From positions 62,001-126,000 of the forward strand of contig NZ_MTQO01000030.1 in assembly GCF_001984155.1 (NCBI RefSeq): a stretch of DNA of 64,000 bases, in the 5' to 3' direction. The notes below the pieces were generated by a model. That model saw nothing but the letters and a program-made list of their open reading frames with translations, searched no databases and was not told the origin of the DNA. Shown here in pieces: positions 8,465-17,700 of this stretch; the first letter of the stretch is position 1; every line of letters starts with the position of its first letter. A program made the translations under genes and the position numbers. This DNA is from Actinosynnema sp. ALI-1.44. Its GTDB lineage: Bacteria; Actinomycetota; Actinomycetes; Mycobacteriales; Pseudonocardiaceae.

Positions 8465-11275
8465 GTGCGGATCCACTTGCTCGGGCAGTTCGCAGTGCAT
8501 CGGGGCGAAACAATAGTCGCCATCGGGTCTCGGTCCAGGGTCGTGCTCGTGATCGCCGTGCTCTCGCCCGGCCTGGCAGCGCCGAATTCCCGGATCGCCA
8601 ATGCCCTGTGGCCGCACGGTCCTGCCAAGTCGGTCTCCGAGGCAACCCAGGAACTGCGCAAAGTCCTGCCTGAAGTTGATCAGATACTTCATGTCCGGGG
8701 AAAGTGCGTGCTGAGGCTCAACCCTGATAACGTCGACATCCTCCGGGTCAGGCGCAAGGTGACCGCAGCCAAGTTCACGTCTGGGCGCGAGCGACTAGAT
8801 CTCCTCCGAGCCGCCCTGGCGGAGTGGCAGGGAACGCCGCTGACGGGCCCGGAGTGGGACGGCTACGACCTGGACGCCGAACGGAAGCTGCTGGACAACG
8901 AGTGGCTGAGCACCATCGTCGACTTCCTCCACGCCCTGCAGGACTGCAAGGAGGAGCAGGAGTTCGACCGGGAGCTCCGGAAGGCACTGGACCAGTGGCC
9001 GGGTGCACCCGCGTTGGTCACGCTCAAGGCAATGAACCTGATCAACTTGGGCAGACCGTCCGAGGCGGTGCAGTTCGTCCAGGACTGCATTCGTGATCAT
9101 GGCGACGACGGCGGTCAACTGGAGGAGTTGAGGAACGAACTAACCCCGCCCGGCTCCACCTGGCTCGAACCGGTCGTGCCGAAACAACTCCCTGGGCAGC
9201 ACGTGGAACTGCACTGCCGTGGGCCGCTCGAGCAAGAACTGGACGAACGCCTACTCGGCGCAAACGAGCGCCGTGCCGCGGTAGTGGTGCTCCACGGCAT
9301 GGCGGGGGTGGGCAAGTCCCAGCTCGCGAGGTCGTGGGCAGGTTCGAGGAGGGAACACTTCGGCGGCGGGACTCTTTACGCCGAGTTGCGAGGGTTCGGC
9401 CCCAAGGAAGCAGCTCGGCCGCAAGAGGTGCTCGAACAGTTCCTCGTCGAACTTGGGGTGGCCTCGCCCGTCCGCACGCTGGACGGGATGATCTCCACCT
9501 TCCGCACGGCGACCGCAGGCAGGAAGCTGCTCGTCGTCCTGGACAACGCCCGCAACGCCGACCAAGTCCGACCGCTGCTGCCCGGGATCGGCTGCACAGC
9601 CCTGATTACCAGCAGGATGCGGCTCGACGGTCTCGTCTTGTACGAGGGAGCTGTCCAGTGCCTGGTCGAGCCGTTCGACGAGAACACCGCATGTGACGTC
9701 CTCGCACGCCTTGCAAGTCTCCGGGCTGACGGCAACCCGCTGGTGGTGGACATCGCCCGCTTCGCCGGCGGACTGGCCCTCGCGCTCGCGATCGTCGCCG
9801 CCACGATCAGGAACCGGCCAGAAAACAAAGGTGTGCTCCGGGGTATCCGCGATGGCCTGCGGGAACAGCGGACCCGCCTCGACACGTTGAAGCTGGCCGG
9901 GGAAGAGAACCTCGACATGCGTACGGTCCTGTCGTATTCCTACGACCGTCTGAGCGCCGACGCCAAGACCTTGCTCTGCCTCATTGCTTATCACCCCGGC
10001 CCGACCATCGACTTGGCCGCAATCGCCGCCATCGCCGAACCCGACGTCAGGGCCAGGATTGGCGAACTCTCCGCTTTGCACCTTCTCGAAGAACCCGAGT
10101 TCGAGCGGTTCCGCGTCCACGACCTGATCCGGACGTTCGCGCTGGAACAGTTCGACACGCTGGACAGCCAGGCACGGGATCGGACCAGCCAACGACTACT
10201 GAGCCACCTGCTACAGAACGCTTGGGCCTGTGACCAGGTGCTAGTACCCGGCCGGAGGCTCCCGGTCGGCATTTCCGCCGACCTGCCCATCGTCCGAGTC
10301 ACCACGATCGACCAGGCGACCCAGTGGTTCGAGCGGGAGCAGGCAACGATCAGCAGAGCCGTCGACCACGCCGTCGAGATCGGCGACGACCACCACACCT
10401 GGCTGCTCCCGACTGTCTTTGCCACCTACCTGTGGCACCGCAACCATTACCACGAGGCAGAGCGCATCCTGGAACACGCAGGAAAGGCGGTGGAGCGGCT
10501 GCGCGAGAAAGGTGATGTGAGCGCAGTACCGACAGCGGCGGACGAAGCCTTCGTGTACAGACTCCTAGCGGGCTCCCGTCGTGGGATGCGGTCCCCCAGA
10601 GCTCGGGGAGCGCAGGCCAGGGCCCTCCAACTGAGCCGGGACGCGGGTGACCGCTACGGGGCGGCCTACGGGCACATCGGGTTGGCGGTGCTGCGAGGCG
10701 AGGAGAACGACTTCGCCGGTGCGGTGTCCGAGTACCGACTGGCTTTGGAAGTCTTCCGCGAACTCGGCGAGCGGCTGGGCGAGGCGGATGCACTTTCCGG
10801 TCTGGCGATGATGCTCGTCGACCTCGGCCAGCTCACCGAAGCCGACGAGCACGTGACGGCGGCGCTGGCGATCTACGAAGAGGTTCTCGACGTAAATGCC
10901 CGGGCCAACGCCATGGTGATCCTGGGGAGGGTGCACGCCGAGGAAGGCAACCTCGGTCGTGCCGCAGCTGTGTTCGACACGGCCGTCGCCGAGTACCGGA
11001 AGCTGGACCGGGCCAACCGCGAGGCGCCGACCCAGGTGCGCCTGGCCGAAGTCCTGTTCGCCGATCACCGGGCGATCGAAGGACAGGCCGCTCTCGAGCG
11101 TGCGCGCGAGCTCTACTCGGAACTGGCGGACGAGAAGGGGCTAGCCGCAGTCGAAGGTCTCACGACGACATGGGGAAACGCTCCTGCCGCTGGAGCTGCT
11201 CCCACCACCAACGCATTGGGTCGTGGCTCAGCCTCGGCGGAACTGGAAAAGACGCGTCCTGCAGAACGGCACTGA
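8465..11275 (+). CDS. AfsR/SARP-like STAND transcriptional regulator
   Basis: A 936-aa regulator. Residues 1-100 match a degenerate OmpR-type winged helix (RIHLLGQFAVHRG at the front). Residues 100-230 match the bacterial transcriptional activation domain. An NB-ARC ATPase follows, with Walker A GMAGVGKSQ near 278, Walker B KLLVVLDNA near 354 and the winged-helix part (MRTVLSYSYDRLSADA) near 480. Residues from about 640 onward are TPR-like helical repeats. This is the AfsR layout, in which ATP binding and ligand or phosphorylation state control DNA binding. I chose the GTG at 8465 because AGGAGAGG lies 2 to 9 bases before it. Its 3' end overlaps the convergent kinase gene by 116 bases. AfsR is controlled by Ser/Thr kinases, so a link with the neighbour is plausible. 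Confidence 0.85.
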   Translation: MRIHLLGQFAVHRGETIVAIGSRSRVVLVIAVLSPGLAAPNSRIANALWPHGPAKSVSEATQELRKVLPEVDQILHVRGKCVLRLNPDNVDILRVRRKVTAAKFTSGRERLDLLRAALAEWQGTPLTGPEWDGYDLDAERKLLDNEWLSTIVDFLHALQDCKEEQEFDRELRKALDQWPGAPALVTLKAMNLINLGRPSEAVQFVQDCIRDHGDDGGQLEELRNELTPPGSTWLEPVVPKQLPGQHVELHCRGPLEQELDERLLGANERRAAVVVLHGMAGVGKSQLARSWAGSRREHFGGGTLYAELRGFGPKEAARPQEVLEQFLVELGVASPVRTLDGMISTFRTATAGRKLLVVLDNARNADQVRPLLPGIGCTALITSRMRLDGLVLYEGAVQCLVEPFDENTACDVLARLASLRADGNPLVVDIARFAGGLALALAIVAATIRNRPENKGVLRGIRDGLREQRTRLDTLKLAGEENLDMRTVLSYSYDRLSADAKTLLCLIAYHPGPTIDLAAIAAIAEPDVRARIGELSALHLLEEPEFERFRVHDLIRTFALEQFDTLDSQARDRTSQRLLSHLLQNAWACDQVLVPGRRLPVGISADLPIVRVTTIDQATQWFEREQATISRAVDHAVEIGDDHHTWLLPTVFATYLWHRNHYHEAERILEHAGKAVERLREKGDVSAVPTAADEAFVYRLLAGSRRGMRSPRARGAQARALQLSRDAGDRYGAAYGHIGLAVLRGEENDFAGAVSEYRLALEVFRELGERLGEADALSGLAMMLVDLGQLTEADEHVTAALAIYEEVLDVNARANAMVILGRVHAEEGNLGRAAAVFDTAVAEYRKLDRANREAPTQVRLAEVLFADHRAIEGQAALERARELYSELADEKGLAAVEGLTTTWGNAPAAGAAPTTNALGRGSASAELEKTRPAERH

Positions 11276-12059
11276 GCTCATCGCGGACCTCGACTGCCGT
11301 AGGTCGGTCCGCCGGATCCCATTCGAGCATCGCGACACAGAGCCGCCGCACAACAGGGTCGACGTTCACGAGCTTGTCGACCGGAAGCGGGCGACGAGCC
11401 ATCGCGTAACCGGTCTCGTTGAGGAACGGAAACTCCATGCTCAGCATCCGGAACAGCAAGCACCCCGCAGAAAAAATGTCGAGACTGGTTTCGACGACTC
11501 CGCGGGAGGCAGCTTCCGGGGCGAGATAACCAAAAGTACCCGCAAGCATCTCAGGCTCTTCACCGGAAGGCACGGAACTTCCCAGGTCGATCAGCGTGAC
11601 CACACCACGCGGAGAGATCAACGCGTTCTCCAGCTTGATGTCCCGATGCACGAAGCCGCGTGAGTGGACCTGGTGCAGGACGGTGCACAACTGTACGAGC
11701 ACTGCGGCGGAGCGAACCGAGGAGACGGGTTGCGCGCGGCCCACGAACTCACCGAGGTCGAATCCGTCGACATGATCCATGACGAAGTAAGCACGCCCGA
11801 GATGATCTCCGAAATCGAGAGGAGTCAAGACACCGCTGATTCCGTCGAGCGAAGTGCCCAGTTCGAATTCGCGGCGGGCATCCTCGCCGTAGAGACCATA
11901 GGAGATGGTGGACTCCAGATACCGAGGTTGCTGGATCTTGAGGGCCAGGACAGCACCTGATCGCAGATCCAGAACTTCATACACCTCTCCGCCGGAGCCT
12001 TCTCCCAATTCGGAGCGGACCCGGTAACGCTCGCCGATTACATGACCTGACGTGAACAC
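11160..12059 (-). CDS. serine/threonine protein kinase (Hanks type), soluble
   Basis: A 299-aa kinase domain without membrane anchor or sensor domain. Visible motifs are the glycine loop GEGSGGEVYEV, the catalytic Lys in AVLALKI (K41), the catalytic loop HRDIKLEN, DLG in place of DFG, and the APE motif in YLAPEAAS. A short C-terminal tail carries WWWEQLQRQ. The GTG at 12059 is preceded by GGAG at 8 bases; longer starts have no ribosome site. It is divergent from the pPIWI-RE operon, sharing a 61-base intergenic region, and convergent with the AfsR-like gene, overlapping it by 116 bases. The position suggests it phosphorylates one of these neighbours. All key residues are present, so it is likely active. 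Confidence 0.88.
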   Translation of the reverse strand: MFTSGHVIGERYRVRSELGEGSGGEVYEVLDLRSGAVLALKIQQPRYLESTISYGLYGEDARREFELGTSLDGISGVLTPLDFGDHLGRAYFVMDHVDGFDLGEFVGRAQPVSSVRSAAVLVQLCTVLHQVHSRGFVHRDIKLENALISPRGVVTLIDLGSSVPSGEEPEMLAGTFGYLAPEAASRGVVETSLDIFSAGCLLFRMLSMEFPFLNETGYAMARRPLPVDKLVNVDPVVRRLCVAMLEWDPADRPTAVEVRDELSAVLQDASFPVPPRLSHDPMRWWWEQLQRQERFPMSS

Positions 12060-12120
12060 GGTGAACGCTCCGTTTCCGAACAGTGCTCTTAACACCCGAA
12101 CCTACTTGAAAGGTGTGCAC

Positions 12121-13710
12121 ATGACTGGATGGCAGCCACCTGACGGCGTGTCAGGCGACTACTCCGCCATCAAGGTCTCCGTAGGCATGCTCGGGCCGTC
12201 TCGCTTTCGTTGCCCCGCCCGTGACGCGATGGCGTCGCGACAGGGGTTGCGCGCCGAAACATTGGTGCGCCGGAAACCCGAATACCTCGAAAACTTCGCG
12301 AATGGCCCCTTCATGCGGGCGATGGACCTGATCGAGTTCCACCGACGGCCGGTGGACTGGGCGCTGCGGACGGCTTGCGCGTCGACGGTGCCTGGCCGAG
12401 TGGTCCATGCATCCGTCGAACAGTGGGCCGCGCACGGAGTGTTCGGCTACCTGCAAGCTTTCGCCGACGACTCCGAGGTAGTACCGGTTAGGGAGAACTG
12501 GCGCTACCTCAGGGAATGGAGCGTCCCCGACCAGCGGGGTGCCAAGCGGTACGCGATCTCGGTGTGGGGACGCTGCTACAACTCGGAAGACCACCGCCTC
12601 CGCGAGCTCCGACTGCTCACCAACCGGGCGAACGGGCGGACGAGGACGGAGGCGGAAGTCGCCGTCGCGGCCCTGGTCCTCGCTTCGGCGCTGCCCCAGC
12701 CACTCCCAGAACGCGTCCGGATCCGGCAGTTCGCACTGCTCGACGGTACGACGACCACCTTGTTCGACGGTTCGAGGCGGGCCGCACTCGACCTCTACGA
12801 CGTGGCTGGGAGGCCCGCGCTGGCAGGCCTCGTGGACGCACCTGGCGGCCTCGACTATCGACCTGGGGCGGCCTGCGCGGACTGTCCGTTCGCGGCGGTG
12901 TGCCCCGCCCTGCCGCGCTACGCGGGCGTGCTCGGTGTGCAGGACGACCGCAGACCACGGCGCGCGTGGTCCCCGACGACCAGCCGCTCCTACCGGCGTT
13001 GTCCCGCGCAGGAGTTCTCCCGCAGGCAGCGGCTACCGCTGGACCAGTCCAAAGAACGAGGAGAATCCGCCGAGCGTGGTCGGGCCGTGCACCGTTACCT
13101 GGAGAACCTCCACGGCGCCGGAACAGCGTCACCCTGCGACTCCAAGGTCTCGGACAACTGGGTTCCTGGCGAGTTCGACCTGCCTGACAGAGAACGCGAA
13201 CTGGGCGCGGAGTTGCTTCGGCACCACGCGGAGGTGTGCCCCCTCAAGCTCGCAGCGTCGCTGGCCGACGTGCGGGTGGAACCGGACATCGTGTTCCACG
13301 ACACCGACGCGGACACCGTGGTGTTGGCGAAGCCGGACCTGCTCTATCGCGACCGGGGCGCGTGGGTATGGCGCGAGGTCAAGACCTCGACGTCGACCGC
13401 GAGGCCGTCCCGGTGGTTCGACTACTACCCGCAACTGGCGCTGGCCGTGGTCCTCGCGGCACGCGGCGATCTCGGGCCGGGGCGCGGCAGGGTCGAACTC
13501 GAAGTGCTACGACCGTCCGGAGTGGACCTCGTTGTGTTCGACCCGGACACCCCGCGGGTCCTGGCGGAGGCAGAGTCCTCGCTGCGGGAGCACTTCCGCC
13601 CTTGGCACCTGGACGACCGATTCGCGCCGAAACCTGGCGACCACTGCCGCAACTGCGAGGTCTCGCGCTGGTGCACCGCAGCTGTCGGAGGAAGGGCCGG
13701 TAATGATTGA
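12121..13710 (+). CDS. tandem RecB/Cas4-like PD-(D/E)XK nuclease with two Fe-S-type cysteine sets
   Basis: A 529-aa protein built as two copies of a RecB/Cas4-like nuclease fold. The second copy has the RCP cysteine C294, the conserved His H324 (GRAVHRYLE), the active site D406 (KPDLLY) with E419-x-K421 (REVKTS), and C509-x2-C512-x5-C518. The first copy repeats this pattern: C31 (FRCPARD), H96 (GRVVHASVE) and C252-x2-C255-x5-C261, but the ExK position reads RELRLL and no matching Asp is seen. So both halves could bind an iron-sulfur cluster and only the second should cut DNA. The ATG is preceded by AAAGG. It is the first gene of the pPIWI-RE operon and overlaps the next gene by 8 bases. Confidence 0.8.
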   Translation: MTGWQPPDGVSGDYSAIKVSVGMLGPSRFRCPARDAMASRQGLRAETLVRRKPEYLENFANGPFMRAMDLIEFHRRPVDWALRTACASTVPGRVVHASVEQWAAHGVFGYLQAFADDSEVVPVRENWRYLREWSVPDQRGAKRYAISVWGRCYNSEDHRLRELRLLTNRANGRTRTEAEVAVAALVLASALPQPLPERVRIRQFALLDGTTTTLFDGSRRAALDLYDVAGRPALAGLVDAPGGLDYRPGAACADCPFAAVCPALPRYAGVLGVQDDRRPRRAWSPTTSRSYRRCPAQEFSRRQRLPLDQSKERGESAERGRAVHRYLENLHGAGTASPCDSKVSDNWVPGEFDLPDRERELGAELLRHHAEVCPLKLAASLADVRVEPDIVFHDTDADTVVLAKPDLLYRDRGAWVWREVKTSTSTARPSRWFDYYPQLALAVVLAARGDLGPGRGRVELEVLRPSGVDLVVFDPDTPRVLAEAESSLREHFRPWHLDDRFAPKPGDHCRNCEVSRWCTAAVGGRAGND

Positions 13711-14743
13711 TCCCACGACCGACGCTACCGGCCTGCTCACACAGATCGCCCGCGGTGTGGTTGCGTTGTCCGCGCACAGCGATCGCGGCGGCCCGACGCC
13801 TCCGCCCTACCCGCAGGAGACGCAGAGCGCACTCGATCAACTGGTGTTGTGGGCACTACGGGAGAACCGCACCCCGCCGGCTGGTGTCCCGGATCTCGTC
13901 TTCTTGTGCACTGGGCGAACTCTCGCCCAATGGGCGGCGATGGGCATCGGCGGAATCGCCGAACCTACCCAGTGTCTCGTACACAAGGTGGCACGGGCAC
14001 CCACACGAGCGTGTATGGAGATCACCGGTCAGGCGGAGTTCGCCGACCGCTTGTTCGCCTCGGCCGTCGCCGAACTCGATGTCGCCGATGTCGTCCGTGC
14101 GCGGTCGTTCCTGCAGAGCAATGTGATGATGAGTAACACCGGGCACCTCGACCTCATGAACCACGACCCGAGGTCGATAACGGTGGCGAAGGCTGTCCGA
14201 CACCTGTACGAGCCTGTGCCGACCCGATTGATCTCGGCCGGCGAGATCGCTCTGTGCCCGACCTGTCGGCTCCCAGCCCTGTCCGCCGAACTCCCCGAGC
14301 ACGGCACCATCTGGTGTGAAGCCGAAGTCTGCCCGCGGGACAAGCCGGTGACGGATAGTCCGAGAGCAGCGGATGTCCTATTGCTCCACCGGGCACTGCG
14401 GCTGTTCCTCGTACTTCCCGGTCTGGTGGAACAGAGTTGCCTCGAACGACTGCGGGACGCGGGCACGCCCCTGTCGCAGCTCGCCACCGGCACCTACGCA
14501 GGCCGTCTCGACGGAACCGATGGCGTGGTCCGTTTCTACGACCGCACCTGCGCCACCCTCTTGGCCGGGCAGGTGGTCAGGGACCGGGTCACCGTCGCGG
14601 TGGTCCCGGCCAACACCCTCGACTACGGGTTCCGTCGGGCCTTCGAAAACTCCCTGCCCGACGACACGGAGATCAGCTTGCTCTCGGACGAGGAGCTCGT
14701 CCTCCGGAACAACACGAAGGAGAAGGCTGATGCGCAGCGGTAG
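13703..14743 (+). CDS. REase-like component associated with pPIWI-RE
   Basis: A 346-aa protein. An N-terminal helical part is followed by a zinc-ribbon-like cysteine set (LCPTCRLP and WCEAEVC, near residues 185-205) and a C-terminal restriction-endonuclease-like region (PGLVEQSCLERLRDAG to LLSDEELV). That order matches the REase proteins that accompany pPIWI-RE, whose active site usually reads like VDVKD in the core strand. Here the matching stretch is VVRFYDRTC, with no lysine, so cleavage activity is doubtful. The start ATG follows GGAAGG and overlaps the previous stop. The gene overlaps the helicase gene by 14 bases, so translation is coupled throughout. Family assignment rests on layout, C-terminal pattern and context. 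Confidence 0.65.
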   Translation: MIDPTTDATGLLTQIARGVVALSAHSDRGGPTPPPYPQETQSALDQLVLWALRENRTPPAGVPDLVFLCTGRTLAQWAAMGIGGIAEPTQCLVHKVARAPTRACMEITGQAEFADRLFASAVAELDVADVVRARSFLQSNVMMSNTGHLDLMNHDPRSITVAKAVRHLYEPVPTRLISAGEIALCPTCRLPALSAELPEHGTIWCEAEVCPRDKPVTDSPRAADVLLLHRALRLFLVLPGLVEQSCLERLRDAGTPLSQLATGTYAGRLDGTDGVVRFYDRTCATLLAGQVVRDRVTVAVVPANTLDYGFRRAFENSLPDDTEISLLSDEELVLRNNTKEKADAQR

Positions 14744-17700
14744 GAGCATCCTCAAGCCCTTGATTCGCCAACTGCGGGAGAAGGGCGGGCTCCGGCTCAA
14801 GGACGCCGAGCGCTTGTGCGAGGTCGAACTCGGGTTGTACCTGCTTTCGAAGATCGCACCCGCCGAGCCGGCGGTCAGCGCCTGGACGCTGTTCAGCGGG
14901 TACCCGTACGCGTCGACGCGCGGTCTGACCGCCGTCCCAGGTGCGGCGGAGGCGGTGCGGTCGGGGCGGTTCACTCTGTGGACCCTGTCCAGGCGGAGCT
15001 CCTGGCTCGAGGCTATGCAACACTATCGAAACCTGAACACGAGCGTACGAGCGTTCAGCATCCCGTCCAACGATGGGACCGCAACAGTGCGGCCCACGAC
15101 AGGGATCGGTGACGACCGCTGGGACATCTACGACGCACTGCTCGGCAACGCACCGCCGTTCGAGGGCGAACCGCCCACCTTCGCCACTGAGGGTGTGCAT
15201 CGCTTTCCGGTGGGCAGGAGCAATCGCAAAGTGGTCCTGCCCCACATGTCGGCATTCGACCTGCCCATCGGGCACGACCTGCACCGCAAGCAGGTCAACG
15301 GAGGCAAGCCGATCGAGATCCTCTGGGAGGATCTCGAAGCCACGGCCGAGACGATGGACGACCTCGAAGAGATCCTGATCGCAGACGAGTCCAAGCGCGG
15401 CAGATGGGTGGAACGCCTCGGCGAGGTGGAGTTGTTCCTGCCCTCGGGGAAGAGCTTTCGCAAGAGGAGGCCGCACCAGAAGTTCACGATCGATCGGCTT
15501 CAGCACCTGCTCGGCATAGTAGGCGCGGGGAAGGGCACGCTCCGCGACATCCTGACCGTCCACCTAGTCAACCTGGGCATGCGCGTCACAGTGGTGGTCG
15601 GCGATGTCGCCGAAGTGCTGAAGCTCGTACGGCTGTACAAGCTCCACACTGACGACTCGGCGGCTCCCGTCCTGGGCGCGAACGGGAAGGACCGCCACGC
15701 ACGGCGGCTCCACCGCAGGTCCACCGGGCGAGGGAAACAGAACCTGCTGGCACACGACGATCAAGGATTCGAATACCTGAGCACGTCGTGTGCTCTCAAC
15801 GCCTTGCTGGACGACGACGAAGAACCGCTGGCGTTCAACCAAGCTCCTTGCACCCAACTCCAGGCGAAGGGGAAGACCGACGAGGACGCTTCGCACACTA
15901 CCTGGCTTCGAGGCAAGCGCGTGTGCCCGTGCTGGGTGAGGTGTCCTCGCCACCGGAGTTCCCACGAGCTCGTCGAGGCAGCAGCGTGGGTGGCCACGCC
16001 AGCGGGGCTCGTCGATGCTCGGGTCCCGTGGCCCCAGAACGGCGAACGAGTGCGCTACCTGGAAGTGGCGTGCAGGCGCAGCGACCTGGTCATCGTGGAC
16101 GAAGCAGACCGGGTGCAGATGAACCTCGACGCGCTCTTCGCTCCGGCCGCGCCGCTGATCGGAGTCGGGGACAGTCGGTCGCTCTGGGACGACCTGATGA
16201 AGCACAAGACCAACCAGCTCCAGGAAGGCGAGCGCATGCAGCTGTCCAACTCGGACGTCGAGAAATGGACAGCTGCCGTCAATACGATCACCACTGCCAC
16301 CGATCGCCTCTACGCGATGCTCGTGGGCAGCGAGGAGCTGAGGGAGTGGGTGCGGGTCGGTTACTTCAGCTCGTGGACATTGCAGCTCCGGCTGATTGAG
16401 GAGCGCTACCCGGCGATGGCCAGGGTCGCGGGGAACCCGGTCGACCACCTCACCCGGTTGCTCGACGAACTGCGGGACAACCCGTTCGGTGACCGGCGAC
16501 GCGCCGAGGTGCCGCGGCTCGTCGCACTGATCGCCGAGCTGCTGCACACCCAGGACGAGGCCTACACCCGCGAGAAGATGCGGGACGAGACGGTGCGGAT
16601 CTTCGACCTCGCCCCTGAGGTGGAACGTCGGCGGCGACTGGACGCGGCGCGTCGCCAGCAGTCGGCGCGGAGGGGAAAGCAGAAGCGGTCGAAGCAACCG
16701 CCGGACGCCGAAACCTGGATGAAGCTGATGGCGGAGCGGTTCGAGTTCACGTTGCTGCTGTGCGCGCTGGAGCCCAAGTTGGCGCTGATGAACGCGATGT
16801 GGCCACGAGTGGAGTCGGTACTCAAGCTCGACTTCAACGAGATGTACCAACGGCCGCGCGACTACGGTCCGATAGTCCCGGAGTCGCCGATGGGCAATCT
16901 GCTCGGCTTTCAGTTCATCCCGCACGGGTGCGCCGACGAGGGCGTGCAGAGCGGCGAGTTGCGGTACTTCCGCTGCAGTGGGGTCGGACGGGAGTTGCTC
17001 CGGCGCATACCGGAGATCCCGGAGGCCGACGGGCACCCACCGACCAACCTGCTGTTGATGTCCGGCAGCAGCTGGGCGGGCAGCTCCAGCCGATACCACA
17101 TCCAGGTACCGGTCGGAATGATCATTAAACCTCCGCCAGCGAAGGTCCGGGCAGTCGTGCGTGGCACCCGCATGCGCGTGGAACTGCTCAAGGACAACAA
17201 CGGCGTGCCGCTCAAGGTGTCGGGAGCAGGCGTGCTGCAACGCCCCGAAATCCTCCGTCGGATGGCGGTGAAGCTCGGTGAGGAGGACCACGGCGGTAGC
17301 AGACTTCAACGCGAGCTCCGCTCGCTGCCCGAGAACCGGCGGAGGATCCTGCTCCTGGTTGGTTCCTACGAGGAGGCCGCGCTCGTCGCGGACACCCTGC
17401 ACACCCTGGCCCCTCGTTGGCGGGGGCAGGTGGCCCGCCTCGTTTCCGACGACTACGAGACGGCCGACCACCCCGAGGGCGACGACAGTCACGCGCCTAT
17501 CCTGCGCCGTGGCGACGTCGACACCCTCTTTGAGACGCCGGCCCAGATCCTCGTAGCGCCACTGCTCGCCGTCGAGCGCGGGCACAACATCCTCAACGAG
17601 GACCAGGTGGCGGCTATCGGCACGGTCTACTTCCTCGCCCGGCCGAATCCACGACCTGACGACCTGATGCTCGCCGTGCACACCGTCAACGACTGGATCC

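Noticed and set aside
12539-13702. A long plus-strand frame running into the REase-like gene from upstream
   Set aside because: It is the out-of-frame shadow of the nuclease gene; the real start is the ATG at 13703 with a ribosome site.
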